Assembly: GCA_018883305.1 (NCBI GenBank)
Contig: VEQI01000103.1
Coordinates: 1-9,460, forward strand
Source of the DNA: Limnohabitans sp.
GTDB taxonomy: Bacteria; Pseudomonadota; Gammaproteobacteria; Burkholderiales; Burkholderiaceae_C
Reading direction: 5' to 3'
Length of the DNA stretch: 9,460 bases
Part shown: in pieces, positions 1-8,640 of the stretch
Layout: the number at the start of each line of letters is the position of its first letter
How positions within the stretch are numbered: position 1 is the first letter of the stretch
Position numbers and translations under genes: made by a program
Notes under the pieces: generated by a model
What the model was told of the DNA's origin: nothing
Seen by the model: only the letters and a program-made list of their open reading frames with translations
The model's database searches: none

Positions 1-1668
<1,668 letters not shown>

Positions 1669-1697
1669 GGGTTGGGGCAAATCAAAAGCAACCTGCC

Positions 1698-1703
1698 ATG
1701 ATA
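1698..1703 (-). promoter_or_regulatory. Possible -10 element for uvrA
   Basis: On the minus strand the hexamer TATCAT matches 5 of 6 bases of the sigma-70 -10 consensus. It would put transcription start near 1691, leaving a short leader of about 10-25 bases before uvrA. No good -35 hexamer is visible at the right distance, so this is a weak call. Confidence 0.25.
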
Positions 1704-1804
1704 GCCAACCCCGGCAGCTGGCGTACAGCCTGACCGCGAGGCTTGGGTGACAATAGCGGCCTTGTCCCCGATTGTTGACCGTGTCCGCCGATTCCCCCAC
1801 CCGC

Positions 1805-3043
1805 ATGACCCCGCTGGAGCGCCGCGCCAGCGTTTCACTGGCCCTGATTTATGCCTTGCGCATGCTGGGGCTGTTCATGGTGCTGCCCGTGTTCATGATC
1901 GAGGCCCGGCAATATGAAGGCGGCAACGATGCCTCCATGGTGGGTCTGGCCATGGGCTTGTATGGCCTGGTGCAGGCGGCTTTGCAAATGCCCTTGGGTC
2001 TGGCCGCCGACCGCTGGGGCCGCAAGCGCGTGATCGTGCTCGGTCTGTTGCTGTTTGCCGCGGGCAGCGCTGTGGCCGCACTGGCCACCAGTGTCACGGG
2101 CCTGGCCTGGGGCCGAGCCCTGCAAGGGGGCGGTGCCATCTCGGCCGCGGTGACCGCGCTGCTGACCGATCAAACCCGTGACGTGGTTCGCACCAAGGGC
2201 ATGGCCATGATTGGCGGCAGCATCGGCCTGATGTTTGCACTCTCGCTGGTGATCGGACCGTTGCTGTCAGCCTGGGGCGGTTTGCCGGCCATTTTCTGGG
2301 TCACCTGGGGCCTGGCCCTCTGCGGCATTGCCGTGGTGGTGGGCTGGACGCCGGCTGAAACCTATCGGCCTGAGGCCCACCATGCCAGCACCGACACCCG
2401 CTCCACCTGGCGCATCCTGACCTCACCGGAACTGCTGCGCCTGGATGCCGGGGTGTTCATTCTCTACGCCGTGCAACTGGCCACCTGGGTGGCGGTGCCC
2501 GCGCTGCTCGTGCAAGCAGGCCTGGCCACCGGGCAGCACAGCTGGCTATACCTGCCGGTGGTGTTGCTGTCTTTCGTGTTCATGGGCTTGTCCCTGTTCC
2601 GGCTGGAGCGACGCGGCTTGCTGCGCCCCCTGTTTCTGGGCTGCATTGCGCTGGTGTTGTGCGTTCAACTGGGTTTGTTCTTGGTGGCCAGCCAGCAACC
2701 CAGCCTGACGTCGATGGCCGTGCTGTTGTTCCTGTTCTTTTGCGGCTTCAACGTGCTGGAAGCCAGTCAGCCCAGCCAGGCTTCACGGCTGGCCCCGCCC
2801 TCTGCGCGCGGCGCCGCCCTGGGGGTGTACAACACGCTGCAATCCCTGGGTATTTTTGCCGGCGGTGCGGCCGGTGGCTGGGTCGCCAAGCACCTGGGTA
2901 GCCAGGGCCTTTTTCTCGGCAGCGCCGTGCTGATGACGGTGTGGCTGGTGCTGGCCTGGGGCATGCGATTTGCCCCGCCCGCCACCACAGCGTCTTCCGC
3001 ACAGGACGCCGCAGACGCCAGCTCCGTGCACGCCGCGCGTTAA
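1805..3043 (+). CDS. MFS transporter, YajR-like drug/proton antiporter family
   Basis: This is an inner-membrane transporter of the major facilitator superfamily, probably a proton-driven exporter; the substrate cannot be told from sequence. From ATG 1805 it has 412 residues and about 12 hydrophobic segments. The first segment, ALIYALRMLGLFMVLPVF, closely resembles YajR. The MFS motif A, GLAADRWGRKR, is at residues 65-75 in the TM2-TM3 loop. E. coli YajR carries a C-terminal ferredoxin-like domain after TM12. Here only about 25 Ala/Ser-rich residues follow the last segment, so that domain is absent. In-frame upstream starts are GTG 1781 and TTG 1772. None of the three has a visible ribosome binding site, and ATG 1805 begins right at the conserved part. 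The gene lies between divergent uvrA and downstream ssb, about 83 bp before ssb. Confidence 0.9.
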   Translation: MTPLERRASVSLALIYALRMLGLFMVLPVFMIEARQYEGGNDASMVGLAMGLYGLVQAALQMPLGLAADRWGRKRVIVLGLLLFAAGSAVAALATSVTGLAWGRALQGGGAISAAVTALLTDQTRDVVRTKGMAMIGGSIGLMFALSLVIGPLLSAWGGLPAIFWVTWGLALCGIAVVVGWTPAETYRPEAHHASTDTRSTWRILTSPELLRLDAGVFILYAVQLATWVAVPALLVQAGLATGQHSWLYLPVVLLSFVFMGLSLFRLERRGLLRPLFLGCIALVLCVQLGLFLVASQQPSLTSMAVLLFLFFCGFNVLEASQPSQASRLAPPSARGAALGVYNTLQSLGIFAGGAAGGWVAKHLGSQGLFLGSAVLMTVWLVLAWGMRFAPPATTASSAQDAADASSVHAAR

Positions 3044-3096
3044 TCCGTCACCACGAACCGGGGCCGCTCCTAAGCCCTGGCGCCAAGGACTGGCCC

Positions 3097-3102
3097 CATA
3101 AT
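3097..3102 (+). promoter_or_regulatory. Possible -10 element for ssb
   Basis: CATAAT matches 5 of 6 bases of the -10 consensus and would start transcription near 3109, about 18 bases before the ssb start codon. No clear -35 element is seen. ssb may also be read through from the MFS gene, because no terminator lies between them. Confidence 0.3.
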
Positions 3103-3126
3103 CCATACATTCTTGAGAGGAACATC

Positions 3127-3615
3127 ATGGCATCCGTCAACAAAGTCATTCTGCTGGGCAACTGCGGCCGCGACCCCGAGGTGCGCTACCTGCCCTCCGG
3201 CCAGGCCGTGGCCAACGTCAGCATTGCCACCTCCAGCCGCCGCAAGGACCGCAACAGCGGCGAGATGGTGGAAGACACCCAGTGGCACCGCGTCACCTTC
3301 TATGACCGCCTGGCCGAAATCGCCGGTGAATACGTCAAAAAAGGCCGCCCGCTGTATGTGGAAGGCCGCATCAAGTACGGCAAGTACACCGACCAGTCCG
3401 GCGTGGAGAAAAACACCGTGGACATCATCGCCACCGAGCTGCAATTGCTGGGCGGACGTGAGGGCATGGGTGGTGGCGGCGGTATGGGTGGCGGTGATGA
3501 AGGTGGGGCTCCAGCACCGCGTGCGGCGGCTCCGCGAGCTGCTGCTCAGGCGCCGGCTCGTGCACCGCAGGGGAAGACGGGGTTTGATGACATGGATGAC
3601 GATATTCCGTTCTGA
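3127..3615 (+). CDS. ssb: Single-stranded DNA-binding protein SSB
   Basis: SSB coats single-stranded DNA during replication, recombination and repair, and recruits partner proteins through its C-terminal tip. The 162-residue protein has an N-terminal OB fold (about 1-110) opening with MASVNKVILLGN and containing the conserved TQWHRV at 51-56. A low-complexity linker follows: Gly-rich at 114-127, then Ala/Pro/Arg-rich to about 149. It ends in the acidic tip DDMDDDIPF (154-162), the standard partner-binding peptide. The start at 3127 has a good ribosome binding site, GAGAGG, about six bases upstream; a longer in-frame start at 2941 would overlap the MFS gene and is rejected. Trp53 is the only tryptophan. 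The positions matching E. coli Trp40 and Trp88 appear to be Arg39/40 and Tyr87. A strong terminator follows. Confidence 0.98.
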   Translation: MASVNKVILLGNCGRDPEVRYLPSGQAVANVSIATSSRRKDRNSGEMVEDTQWHRVTFYDRLAEIAGEYVKKGRPLYVEGRIKYGKYTDQSGVEKNTVDIIATELQLLGGREGMGGGGGMGGGDEGGAPAPRAAAPRAAAQAPARAPQGKTGFDDMDDDIPF

Positions 3616-3634
3616 AACCATTCGCTTTCGCCAT

Positions 3635-3669
3635 AATCCCAGCCAGCCCAGTGCTCGCTGGGATTTTTT
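3635..3669 (+). terminator. Rho-independent terminator after ssb
   Basis: A perfect 9-bp inverted repeat has arms AATCCCAGC (3635-3643) and GCTGGGATT (3657-3665) around a 13-base loop. The T run spans 3664-3669. It begins 20 bases after the ssb stop codon and ends that transcript. Confidence 0.9.
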
Positions 3670-3696
3670 GTGACCCCACACGAGAACACCCACCCC

Positions 3697-4842
3697 ATGA
3701 CCCCCACCGATTTCCAACCGTGGTTTGAGTCCCAATTCAATGACTACGTGGCGAACCTCGAAACCCTGGTCAATCTCGACTCGGGCAGTTACCAGCGCCA
3801 GGGCGTGGCCCAGGTGCTCAACTGGATTGCCGACTTTCTGGCGGCCGATGGCATCGCGGTGCAACGTCACCACACAGAGGGCTTGCTGACCTGTGTGTCA
3901 GGCACGGTCAACCCGGGGCAGGGGCGGGACAACGCCGTCTTGATGCTGGGTCACTGCGACACGGTCTTCCCCGCCGGTGAAGCCGCCCGCAGGCCCTTCC
4001 GCGTGGAGGGCACCACGGCGCATGGGCCGGGTGTGGCCGACATGAAGGCCGGTGTCTTGATGAACGCCTATCTGCTGCGGGCCTGGCATCGCATGGGGCG
4101 GGCCGATCTGCAGCTCAGCGCGCTGTTCACCTGTGATGAGGAAATTGGTTCGCTCACCAGCAGTCAAGTGATTGAAGCCCTGTGCCGCGAGCACCGCTAT
4201 GTGTTCAACGCCGAGCCCGGCCGGCCCAACGGCAACGTGGTGATCGGCCGCAAGGGCGGTGTGTTTTTCGAGATCGATGTGCGGGGCAAGGCGGCGCACG
4301 CGGGCGGCAATTTTTATGACGGCATCAGTGCCATCTCGGCCTTGGGCAAGAAGATGGGCGAGCTTGAAAAGCTGATTGACCGCGATGAAGGTATCACGCT
4401 CAACGTCGGTTTGATCGAAGGCGGTCAATCGGTCAACACGGTGGCGCCGCATGCCAAGGCGGGCGTGGATCTGCGTATCCGCACGCTGGAGCAGCGTGAG
4501 AAATGTTTGACGGAGATCGCCCGTATTTGCACCACCAGCGTGATCGGTGAAACCTCCACCTGGGCCATTCGCGGCGAGTTCAAACCGTTTGTGCAAAGCC
4601 CCGGCTCCAAAGCACTGGCCGAGCGCTACCTGGCCACCTCGTTGGCCCAGGGCGTGATGGTGCAAGGTGAAATCACGGGCGGCTGCTCGGATTCAGGCAT
4701 TGCCTCCGCGTGCGGCTGCGATGTGGTGTGCGCAGTGGGTCCGGCGGGCGGAGGGTTCCACACGGAGCACGAATATGTCCGCCTGGAAACCGTGGTGCCC
4801 AAGGCCACGGTGTTGTTCAACACGATGATGGGGCTGCGCTGA
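3697..4842 (+). CDS. M20 family zinc metallopeptidase, carboxypeptidase G2-like
   Basis: The 381-residue protein is probably a cytoplasmic di-zinc hydrolase removing C-terminal or N-acyl amino acids; no signal peptide is seen. The metal and catalytic residues of the M20 family are all present: HCD with His86 and Asp88, Asp115 in GPGVADMKAG, the catalytic and ligand pair Glu148-Glu149 in CDEE, Glu173 in NAEPG, and His355 in GGFHTEHEY. The lid/dimerisation domain lies about 185-300 and carries the conserved KAAHAGG with His201. The FRVEG..AHGPGVADMK region resembles carboxypeptidase G2 (glutamate carboxypeptidase), but the substrate is not certain. ATG 3697 is preferred, with a weak GAGAA upstream. 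The alternative GTG at 3670 directly abuts the ssb terminator T run and would leave no room for a leader. A separate promoter must lie in the short gap or the gene depends on read-through; none is evident. Confidence 0.92.
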   Translation: MTPTDFQPWFESQFNDYVANLETLVNLDSGSYQRQGVAQVLNWIADFLAADGIAVQRHHTEGLLTCVSGTVNPGQGRDNAVLMLGHCDTVFPAGEAARRPFRVEGTTAHGPGVADMKAGVLMNAYLLRAWHRMGRADLQLSALFTCDEEIGSLTSSQVIEALCREHRYVFNAEPGRPNGNVVIGRKGGVFFEIDVRGKAAHAGGNFYDGISAISALGKKMGELEKLIDRDEGITLNVGLIEGGQSVNTVAPHAKAGVDLRIRTLEQREKCLTEIARICTTSVIGETSTWAIRGEFKPFVQSPGSKALAERYLATSLAQGVMVQGEITGGCSDSGIASACGCDVVCAVGPAGGGFHTEHEYVRLETVVPKATVLFNTMMGLR

Positions 4843-4848
4843 ACCGCT

Positions 4849-4860
4849 TGTCTTAAGACA
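4849..4860. repeat. 12-bp perfect palindrome in the convergent gap
   Basis: TGTCTTAAGACA is a perfect self-complementary 12-mer seven bases after the M20 stop codon. It sits in the 58-bp space between two convergent genes. It has no T run, so it is not a standard terminator. It could be a weak hairpin or a chance palindrome. Confidence 0.4.
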
Positions 4861-4900
4861 CAGGCATGCGGGCTTGCCCATCGCCGCCGATAACGCACCC

Positions 4901-5764
4901 TCAGCGCGCCGGCAGCACCTCGATGTCCATCGTCGCACTCATGGACTCGCCGGGGGCCAGCACCGCCAGTCCCAGCGTTTGCGCATCGGACACGCCTTCG
5001 CGCACCAGATGCAGGGCGTTGTTGACGTGGCTCACCGGCTCAATTGCCACCGTGTCGCGCGCGGGGTTGGTGAACACCACCAGTCGGCTCATGCCCGACT
5101 GCACGCGCACCTGCATCACCGCGTCACGCAGGCTCAGCACGCCACCCCAACCATCAAAGCAGTGGTCCACATCGAGCGTGTCGCAATCCGCTGACAACCC
5201 TGTGATAGGGGTTCGGTGGGTGGGCAGTTTGTCCGGGCCCATTTCCCAGCGACCACTTGCCTGAAACGACACCTGGCTGTGCGCGCGCTTGACGAAATAG
5301 GGGTGCCAACCCAACCCCACGGGCGCAGCCACGTGCGCCTGGTTGGTGATGGACAGCGTGAGCGTCAGACGATTCGCTTGCAGTTGAATCATCTGCGACG
5401 CATCAAATGCAAAGGGCCAACCGCTGTCCGCGCGGTGTTCATACGACAAAAACGCAGAGGTCTCGCTCTGCTCCAACACCTGCCACACCCGTTGCCAACC
5501 CACACCATGTATGGCATGTGGCTCGTCGCCGTTGTTTCGCACCAGCGGATGGCTGGTGCCTTGCCACTGCAGACGGGCCTGTGCAATCCGGTTGGAAAAC
5601 GGCACCAGCGGAAAACACCCCGACTGCCGCGCCGCCTTCAAGTCCTGGGGCTCGGTGGAGCGCAGCACGGGTTCATCACCCAGCCACAGTCCGGCAATGC
5701 AGCCACCCAGATCCGGGCGCAACGCACAGCGCAAGCCCGTGCTGCGCAATATGAGTGCGGTCAT
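4901..5764 (-). CDS. Aldose 1-epimerase family protein (GalM/YphB-like)
   Basis: This 287-residue protein belongs to the galactose mutarotase fold, whose members interconvert the alpha and beta anomers of sugars. The key residues expected of the family are visible. FSNRI (56-60) holds the substrate-binding Asn58-Arg59. His86 lies in HAIHGVGW, and His154, the likely catalytic acid, lies in LGWHPYF. Asp200/Asp204 lie in DVDHCFDGW. Glu242, the likely catalytic base, lies in IEPVSH. There is no signal peptide, so a cytoplasmic location is inferred. The start at 5764 has a strong ribosome binding site, AAGAGGAGA, just upstream. It converges with the M20 gene and lies downstream of the amtB terminator, so it probably has its own promoter. 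No sugar-pathway gene is adjacent, so the specific sugar cannot be named. Confidence 0.92.
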   Translation of the reverse strand: MTALILRSTGLRCALRPDLGGCIAGLWLGDEPVLRSTEPQDLKAARQSGCFPLVPFSNRIAQARLQWQGTSHPLVRNNGDEPHAIHGVGWQRVWQVLEQSETSAFLSYEHRADSGWPFAFDASQMIQLQANRLTLTLSITNQAHVAAPVGLGWHPYFVKRAHSQVSFQASGRWEMGPDKLPTHRTPITGLSADCDTLDVDHCFDGWGGVLSLRDAVMQVRVQSGMSRLVVFTNPARDTVAIEPVSHVNNALHLVREGVSDAQTLGLAVLAPGESMSATMDIEVLPAR

Positions 5765-5824
5765 GAGGTCTCCTCTTGTTCTCTGCCCCCATTCTCTTTG
5801 AATCCCGTCTGCGGCCTGTCACCT

Positions 5825-5860
5825 AAAAAAAAGACCCGCCAGGTTTTCACCAGGCGGGTC
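5825..5860 (-). terminator. Rho-independent terminator of the torF-glnK-amtB operon
   Basis: Read on the minus strand, an 8-bp GC-rich stem (GACCCGCC/GGCGGGTC) is followed by one T·T mismatch, three more pairs (GGT/ACC) and a GAAA tetraloop. The stem is followed directly by eight T residues. It starts 16 bases after the amtB stop and separates the operon from the epimerase gene. Confidence 0.95.
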
Positions 5861-5876
5861 CAAGTCCAAGGAGATA

Positions 5877-7355
5877 TCAACGGTTGTATGCAGATTCGCC
5901 GTGCGAGCTGATGTCCAGACCCATGCGTTCGTCTTCCTCGCTCACACGCAGCCCCAGCAACAGGTCCACCACTTTGTAGGCATTGAGGGAGACCACTGCC
6001 GACCACACCACCGTGGTGAGCACAGCCTGGCATTGGATCCACACTTGTCCGGCAATGGCGTACTCGGGATTGACGGCATTGGCCACATAGTCATAGATAC
6101 CAGTGCCACCCAGAGAGGGCGCAGCAAACACGCCCGTCAGAACAGCGCCCAGAATGCCGCCCACGCCGTGCACGCCAAACACATCCAGCGAATCATCCGC
6201 ACCCAGCAGACGCTTCAGACCCGATACGCCCCACAGACACAGCAAACCCGCAGCCAGTCCGATGACGATCGCACCCATCGGGCCCACAAAGCCGCAAGCC
6301 GGGGTGATGGCGACCAGGCCCGAGACAGCGCCCGAAGCGGCACCCAGCATTGAGGCTTTGCCCTTGATCAGCGCCTCGCCAGCAATCCAGGACAGCGTGG
6401 CCATGGCGGTAGCCACCAAGGTGTTGACGAAGGCCAACGCCGTGACCCCATTGGCTTCCAGATTGGAGCCCGCGTTGAAGCCGAACCAGCCCACCCACAG
6501 CAGGGCGGCGCCCACCATCGTCAAGGTCAGGTTGTGCGGGGCCATCGATTCACGGCCAAAGCCGATACGCTTGCCCACCACGTACGAGCCCACCAGGCCT
6601 GCCACGGCGGCGTTGATGTGCACCACGGTGCCACCCGCGAAGTCCAGTGCGCCCTTGGCCCACAGCCAACCCGCTGCAGCCGTCACGGTGTCCAGCGAAG
6701 CCGCATCGGTAATCGCATCCGGGCCATCCCAGTACCACACCATGTGGGCAATGGGCAGGTAGCTGAAGGTGAACCACAGGGCGCAGAACAGCAGCACGGC
6801 GGAGAAGCGCATGCGCTCGGCGAAGGCGCCCACGATGAGGGACGCCGTGATGGCGGCAAACGTGGCCTGGAAGGCAGCGAAGATGTATTCGGGAATCACC
6901 ACGCCCTTGCTGAACGTGGCAGCCACGCTGTCGGGGGTGATGCCTTTGAAGAACAGCTTGTCAAGCGAGCCGATGAACGGGTTACCCGCAGTGAATGCCG
7001 CGCTGTAGCCGTACAGGACCCACAGCACATAAATCATGGCCGTGACCACAAAGATCTGCATCAGCACGGACAGCATGTTCTTGCTGCGAACCAGGCCGCC
7101 GTAGAACAAGGCCAGGCCAGGAATGGTCATGAGGATGACCAGCAGGGTGGCCACGATCATCCAGGCCGTGTCGCCCTTGTTGACGACGGGTGCAGGTGCG
7201 GCAGCGGCTGGCGCACTGGGCGCAGTCACGGTGACATTCACGGTTGTCGCGCTGGCGGTTGGCGCGGCATCTGGAGGGGTGGTCTGGGCGGCAGCGGTCA
7301 ACGAACCGCAAAGGAGGGCCATGCCCAGCCACAGAGTGGCTAGCAACTTTTTCAT
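5877..7355 (-). CDS. amtB: Ammonium transporter AmtB
   Basis: AmtB is the inner-membrane channel that takes up ammonium under nitrogen limitation. The 492-residue protein starts with a signal peptide (MKKLLATLWLGMALLCGSLTAAAQ). An Ala/Pro/Thr-rich stretch of about 35 residues follows, then the 11-helix Amt core from about residue 63. Diagnostic motifs are FYGGLVRSKN (84-93), GAFAERMRFSA (176-186), DFAGGTVVHINAA (238-250) and the pore twin histidines His204 (PIAHMVW) and His396 (DVFGVHGVGG). The C-terminal tail GLRVSEEDERMGLD...HGESAYN is the conserved segment that docks PII protein. The ribosome binding site AAAGG precedes ATG 7355. It lies 42 bp after glnK in the same direction, the standard glnK-amtB pairing, so blocking by GlnK when ammonium is plentiful is expected. 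The spacer before helix 1 is longer than in E. coli AmtB. Confidence 0.98.
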   Translation of the reverse strand: MKKLLATLWLGMALLCGSLTAAAQTTPPDAAPTASATTVNVTVTAPSAPAAAAPAPVVNKGDTAWMIVATLLVILMTIPGLALFYGGLVRSKNMLSVLMQIFVVTAMIYVLWVLYGYSAAFTAGNPFIGSLDKLFFKGITPDSVAATFSKGVVIPEYIFAAFQATFAAITASLIVGAFAERMRFSAVLLFCALWFTFSYLPIAHMVWYWDGPDAITDAASLDTVTAAAGWLWAKGALDFAGGTVVHINAAVAGLVGSYVVGKRIGFGRESMAPHNLTLTMVGAALLWVGWFGFNAGSNLEANGVTALAFVNTLVATAMATLSWIAGEALIKGKASMLGAASGAVSGLVAITPACGFVGPMGAIVIGLAAGLLCLWGVSGLKRLLGADDSLDVFGVHGVGGILGAVLTGVFAAPSLGGTGIYDYVANAVNPEYAIAGQVWIQCQAVLTTVVWSAVVSLNAYKVVDLLLGLRVSEEDERMGLDISSHGESAYNR

Positions 7356-7397
7356 GGGAATACCTTTCAGGTCAGGCGTTTAAATCATCAGGCTTGA

Positions 7398-7736
7398 TCA
7401 CAAAGCCTCGGGGCCGGTTTCGCCGGTGCGAATGCGCACGACTTGCTGCACGTCGTACACAAAGATCTTCCCGTCGCCGATCTTGCCGGTGCGGGCCGCG
7501 TTTTCGATGGTCTCGATGGCTTGGTCCACCACCGCGTCATCGACAGCAGCTTCAATCTTCACCTTGGGCAGAAAGTCCACCACATACTCCGCGCCGCGGT
7601 ACAGCTCGGTGTGGCCCTTCTGACGGCCAAAGCCCTTGACCTCGGTCACGGTGATCCCTTGTACGCCCACGCCCGAGAGGGCTTCACGCACCTCGTCGAG
7701 TTTGAAGGGCTTGATGATGGCAGTGATGAGTTTCAT
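7398..7736 (-). CDS. glnK: Nitrogen regulatory protein PII (GlnK)
   Basis: This is a trimeric cytoplasmic signal protein that reports 2-oxoglutarate, ATP/ADP and glutamine status. GlnK-type members bind and close AmtB. The 112-residue length is standard. It opens with MKLITAIIKPFKLDEVREAL. The T loop (about 37-55) contains Gly37, Gln39 and the uridylylation residue Tyr51 in GAEYVVDF, with Lys58 after it. The B loop has TGKIGDGKIFV (about 83-93). All ligand and modification residues expected of a functional PII are present. ATG 7736 has the ribosome binding site AAGGA six to seven bases upstream. It lies between the porin gene (23 bp upstream) and amtB (42 bp downstream). Sequence alone hardly separates GlnK from GlnB; the amtB linkage is the reason for the glnK name. 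Confidence 0.97.
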   Translation of the reverse strand: MKLITAIIKPFKLDEVREALSGVGVQGITVTEVKGFGRQKGHTELYRGAEYVVDFLPKVKIEAAVDDAVVDQAIETIENAARTGKIGDGKIFVYDVQQVVRIRTGETGPEAL

Positions 7737-7759
7737 GGCGTGTCCTTGTCGGTCCTGGT

Positions 7760-8581
7760 TCAGAACGTCTTGGCGACAGAGACCACCACACTGGACTTGC
7801 CCGCAGCGGTCTGGGCACCCAGATCCGTCGCAAAGAAGCCTTTTTTGGTGGTGCCAATGTAGGCGCCGGTGAGCACGTAGCCCGAACCGATGTCTTTGCC
7901 AACGCTGAGTTTGTAATCACCGACAGTCTTGGGCAAAGACCCACCCACATCGGTGCTCATGGACAGTTGCGACTGGTCGTTGTGCTTGAGCGTGAGCAGG
8001 CCATAGTGGGCACCGTAAATCACGCCTCCAATTTCTTGAGAGTAGCTCAGGTCCAGATAAGTGGAGCCTTTGGTCGACGTGGGCGCCTTCACCATCGTCG
8101 CGGTTTTGAAGTAGTCGTCCGTGGCGTAGAACAATTTGGCTGACAAGGCGCCATAACTCAAGCCCAGGTACAACTCTTTGTTGTCGATCTTCTTGCTTTT
8201 CAAGGTGGTGTCAGCCAGCACACTGTCCACGCCCGAGCGAGGATAGTAGTAGTAAATGGCGCCCAGGTCGTAGCCCACGCCGGGGGCCACCTCACCTTTG
8301 TAGCCACCATAAAAATCCATTTCCAACGAGCCCCCGTTATAGAGGTTTTGCGCCACATTGGAGTTCCAGTTTCCGACGTAGAAGCCCGAGCTATGGGCAA
8401 TGTCGATGCCGCCCTGAAGAGCGGCGCCATAGTTGGTTTGCGTGAAGCCACGGAAACGGTAATCGCTGTTCAGCGAGGCGTTGCCAGCAACCGTCCATTC
8501 AGGCGCAGGGGCAGCGGTCTGGGCTTGGGCCACACCAGCAGTCATCATGAGCATGGCGGAGAGGGCAAAGATTTTTTTCAT
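7760..8581 (-). CDS. TorF family putative outer-membrane porin
   Basis: The product is a predicted outer-membrane beta-barrel of 273 residues. A clear Sec signal peptide (1-20 or 21, MKKIFALSAM...GVAQAQ) ends at an Ala-X-Ala site. The mature part has alternating polar/aromatic strands such as ASLNSDYRFRGFTQTN (35-50) and GVGYDLGAIYYYYPRSG (101-117). It ends in Phe (VVVSVAKTF), the usual barrel-assembly signal. The SDYRFRG..QT start followed by GGIDIAHSSGFYVG is typical of the TorF/Gcw_chp family, whose substrate is not established. ATG 8581 is chosen over an in-frame ATG at 8647 because it begins the signal peptide and has GGAG seven bases upstream. In addition, 8647 lies upstream of the predicted sigma-54 transcription start. 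It is the first gene of a tight operon with glnK, so it is probably induced by nitrogen limitation. Confidence 0.93.
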   Translation of the reverse strand: MKKIFALSAMLMMTAGVAQAQTAAPAPEWTVAGNASLNSDYRFRGFTQTNYGAALQGGIDIAHSSGFYVGNWNSNVAQNLYNGGSLEMDFYGGYKGEVAPGVGYDLGAIYYYYPRSGVDSVLADTTLKSKKIDNKELYLGLSYGALSAKLFYATDDYFKTATMVKAPTSTKGSTYLDLSYSQEIGGVIYGAHYGLLTLKHNDQSQLSMSTDVGGSLPKTVGDYKLSVGKDIGSGYVLTGAYIGTTKKGFFATDLGAQTAAGKSSVVVSVAKTF

Positions 8582-8623
8582 GGTGAGACTCCAGTCATCA
8601 GTCAAAAATAGACACCAGCGTTT

Positions 8624-8640
8624 CGCACGTTTCGTGCCAA
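8624..8640 (-). promoter_or_regulatory. Sigma-54 (RpoN) promoter of torF-glnK-amtB
   Basis: On the minus strand TTGGCACGAAACGTGCG closely matches the sigma-54 consensus YTGGCACGRNNNTTGCW. The -24 GG (8638-8637) and the -12 GC (8626-8625) are intact and separated by exactly ten bases. Only two bases of the -12 block differ. Transcription would start near 8613, giving a leader of about 32 bases that contains the torF ribosome binding site. The position and the downstream nitrogen genes both fit. Confidence 0.88.

Noticed and set aside
1705..1740. Possible LexA/SOS box between uvrA and the MFS gene (CTGTACGCCAGC on the minus strand).
   Set aside because: Only one half matches CTGT-N8-ACAG; the second half is absent, so SOS control cannot be claimed from this sequence.
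3070..3873. Long minus-strand open frame across ssb and the start of the M20 gene.
   Set aside because: It spans the ssb terminator and overlaps two conserved genes in antisense, with no recognisable domain.
6534..7343. Long plus-strand open frame opposite amtB.
   Set aside because: Antisense shadow of a well-conserved gene; the composition shows no recognisable domain.
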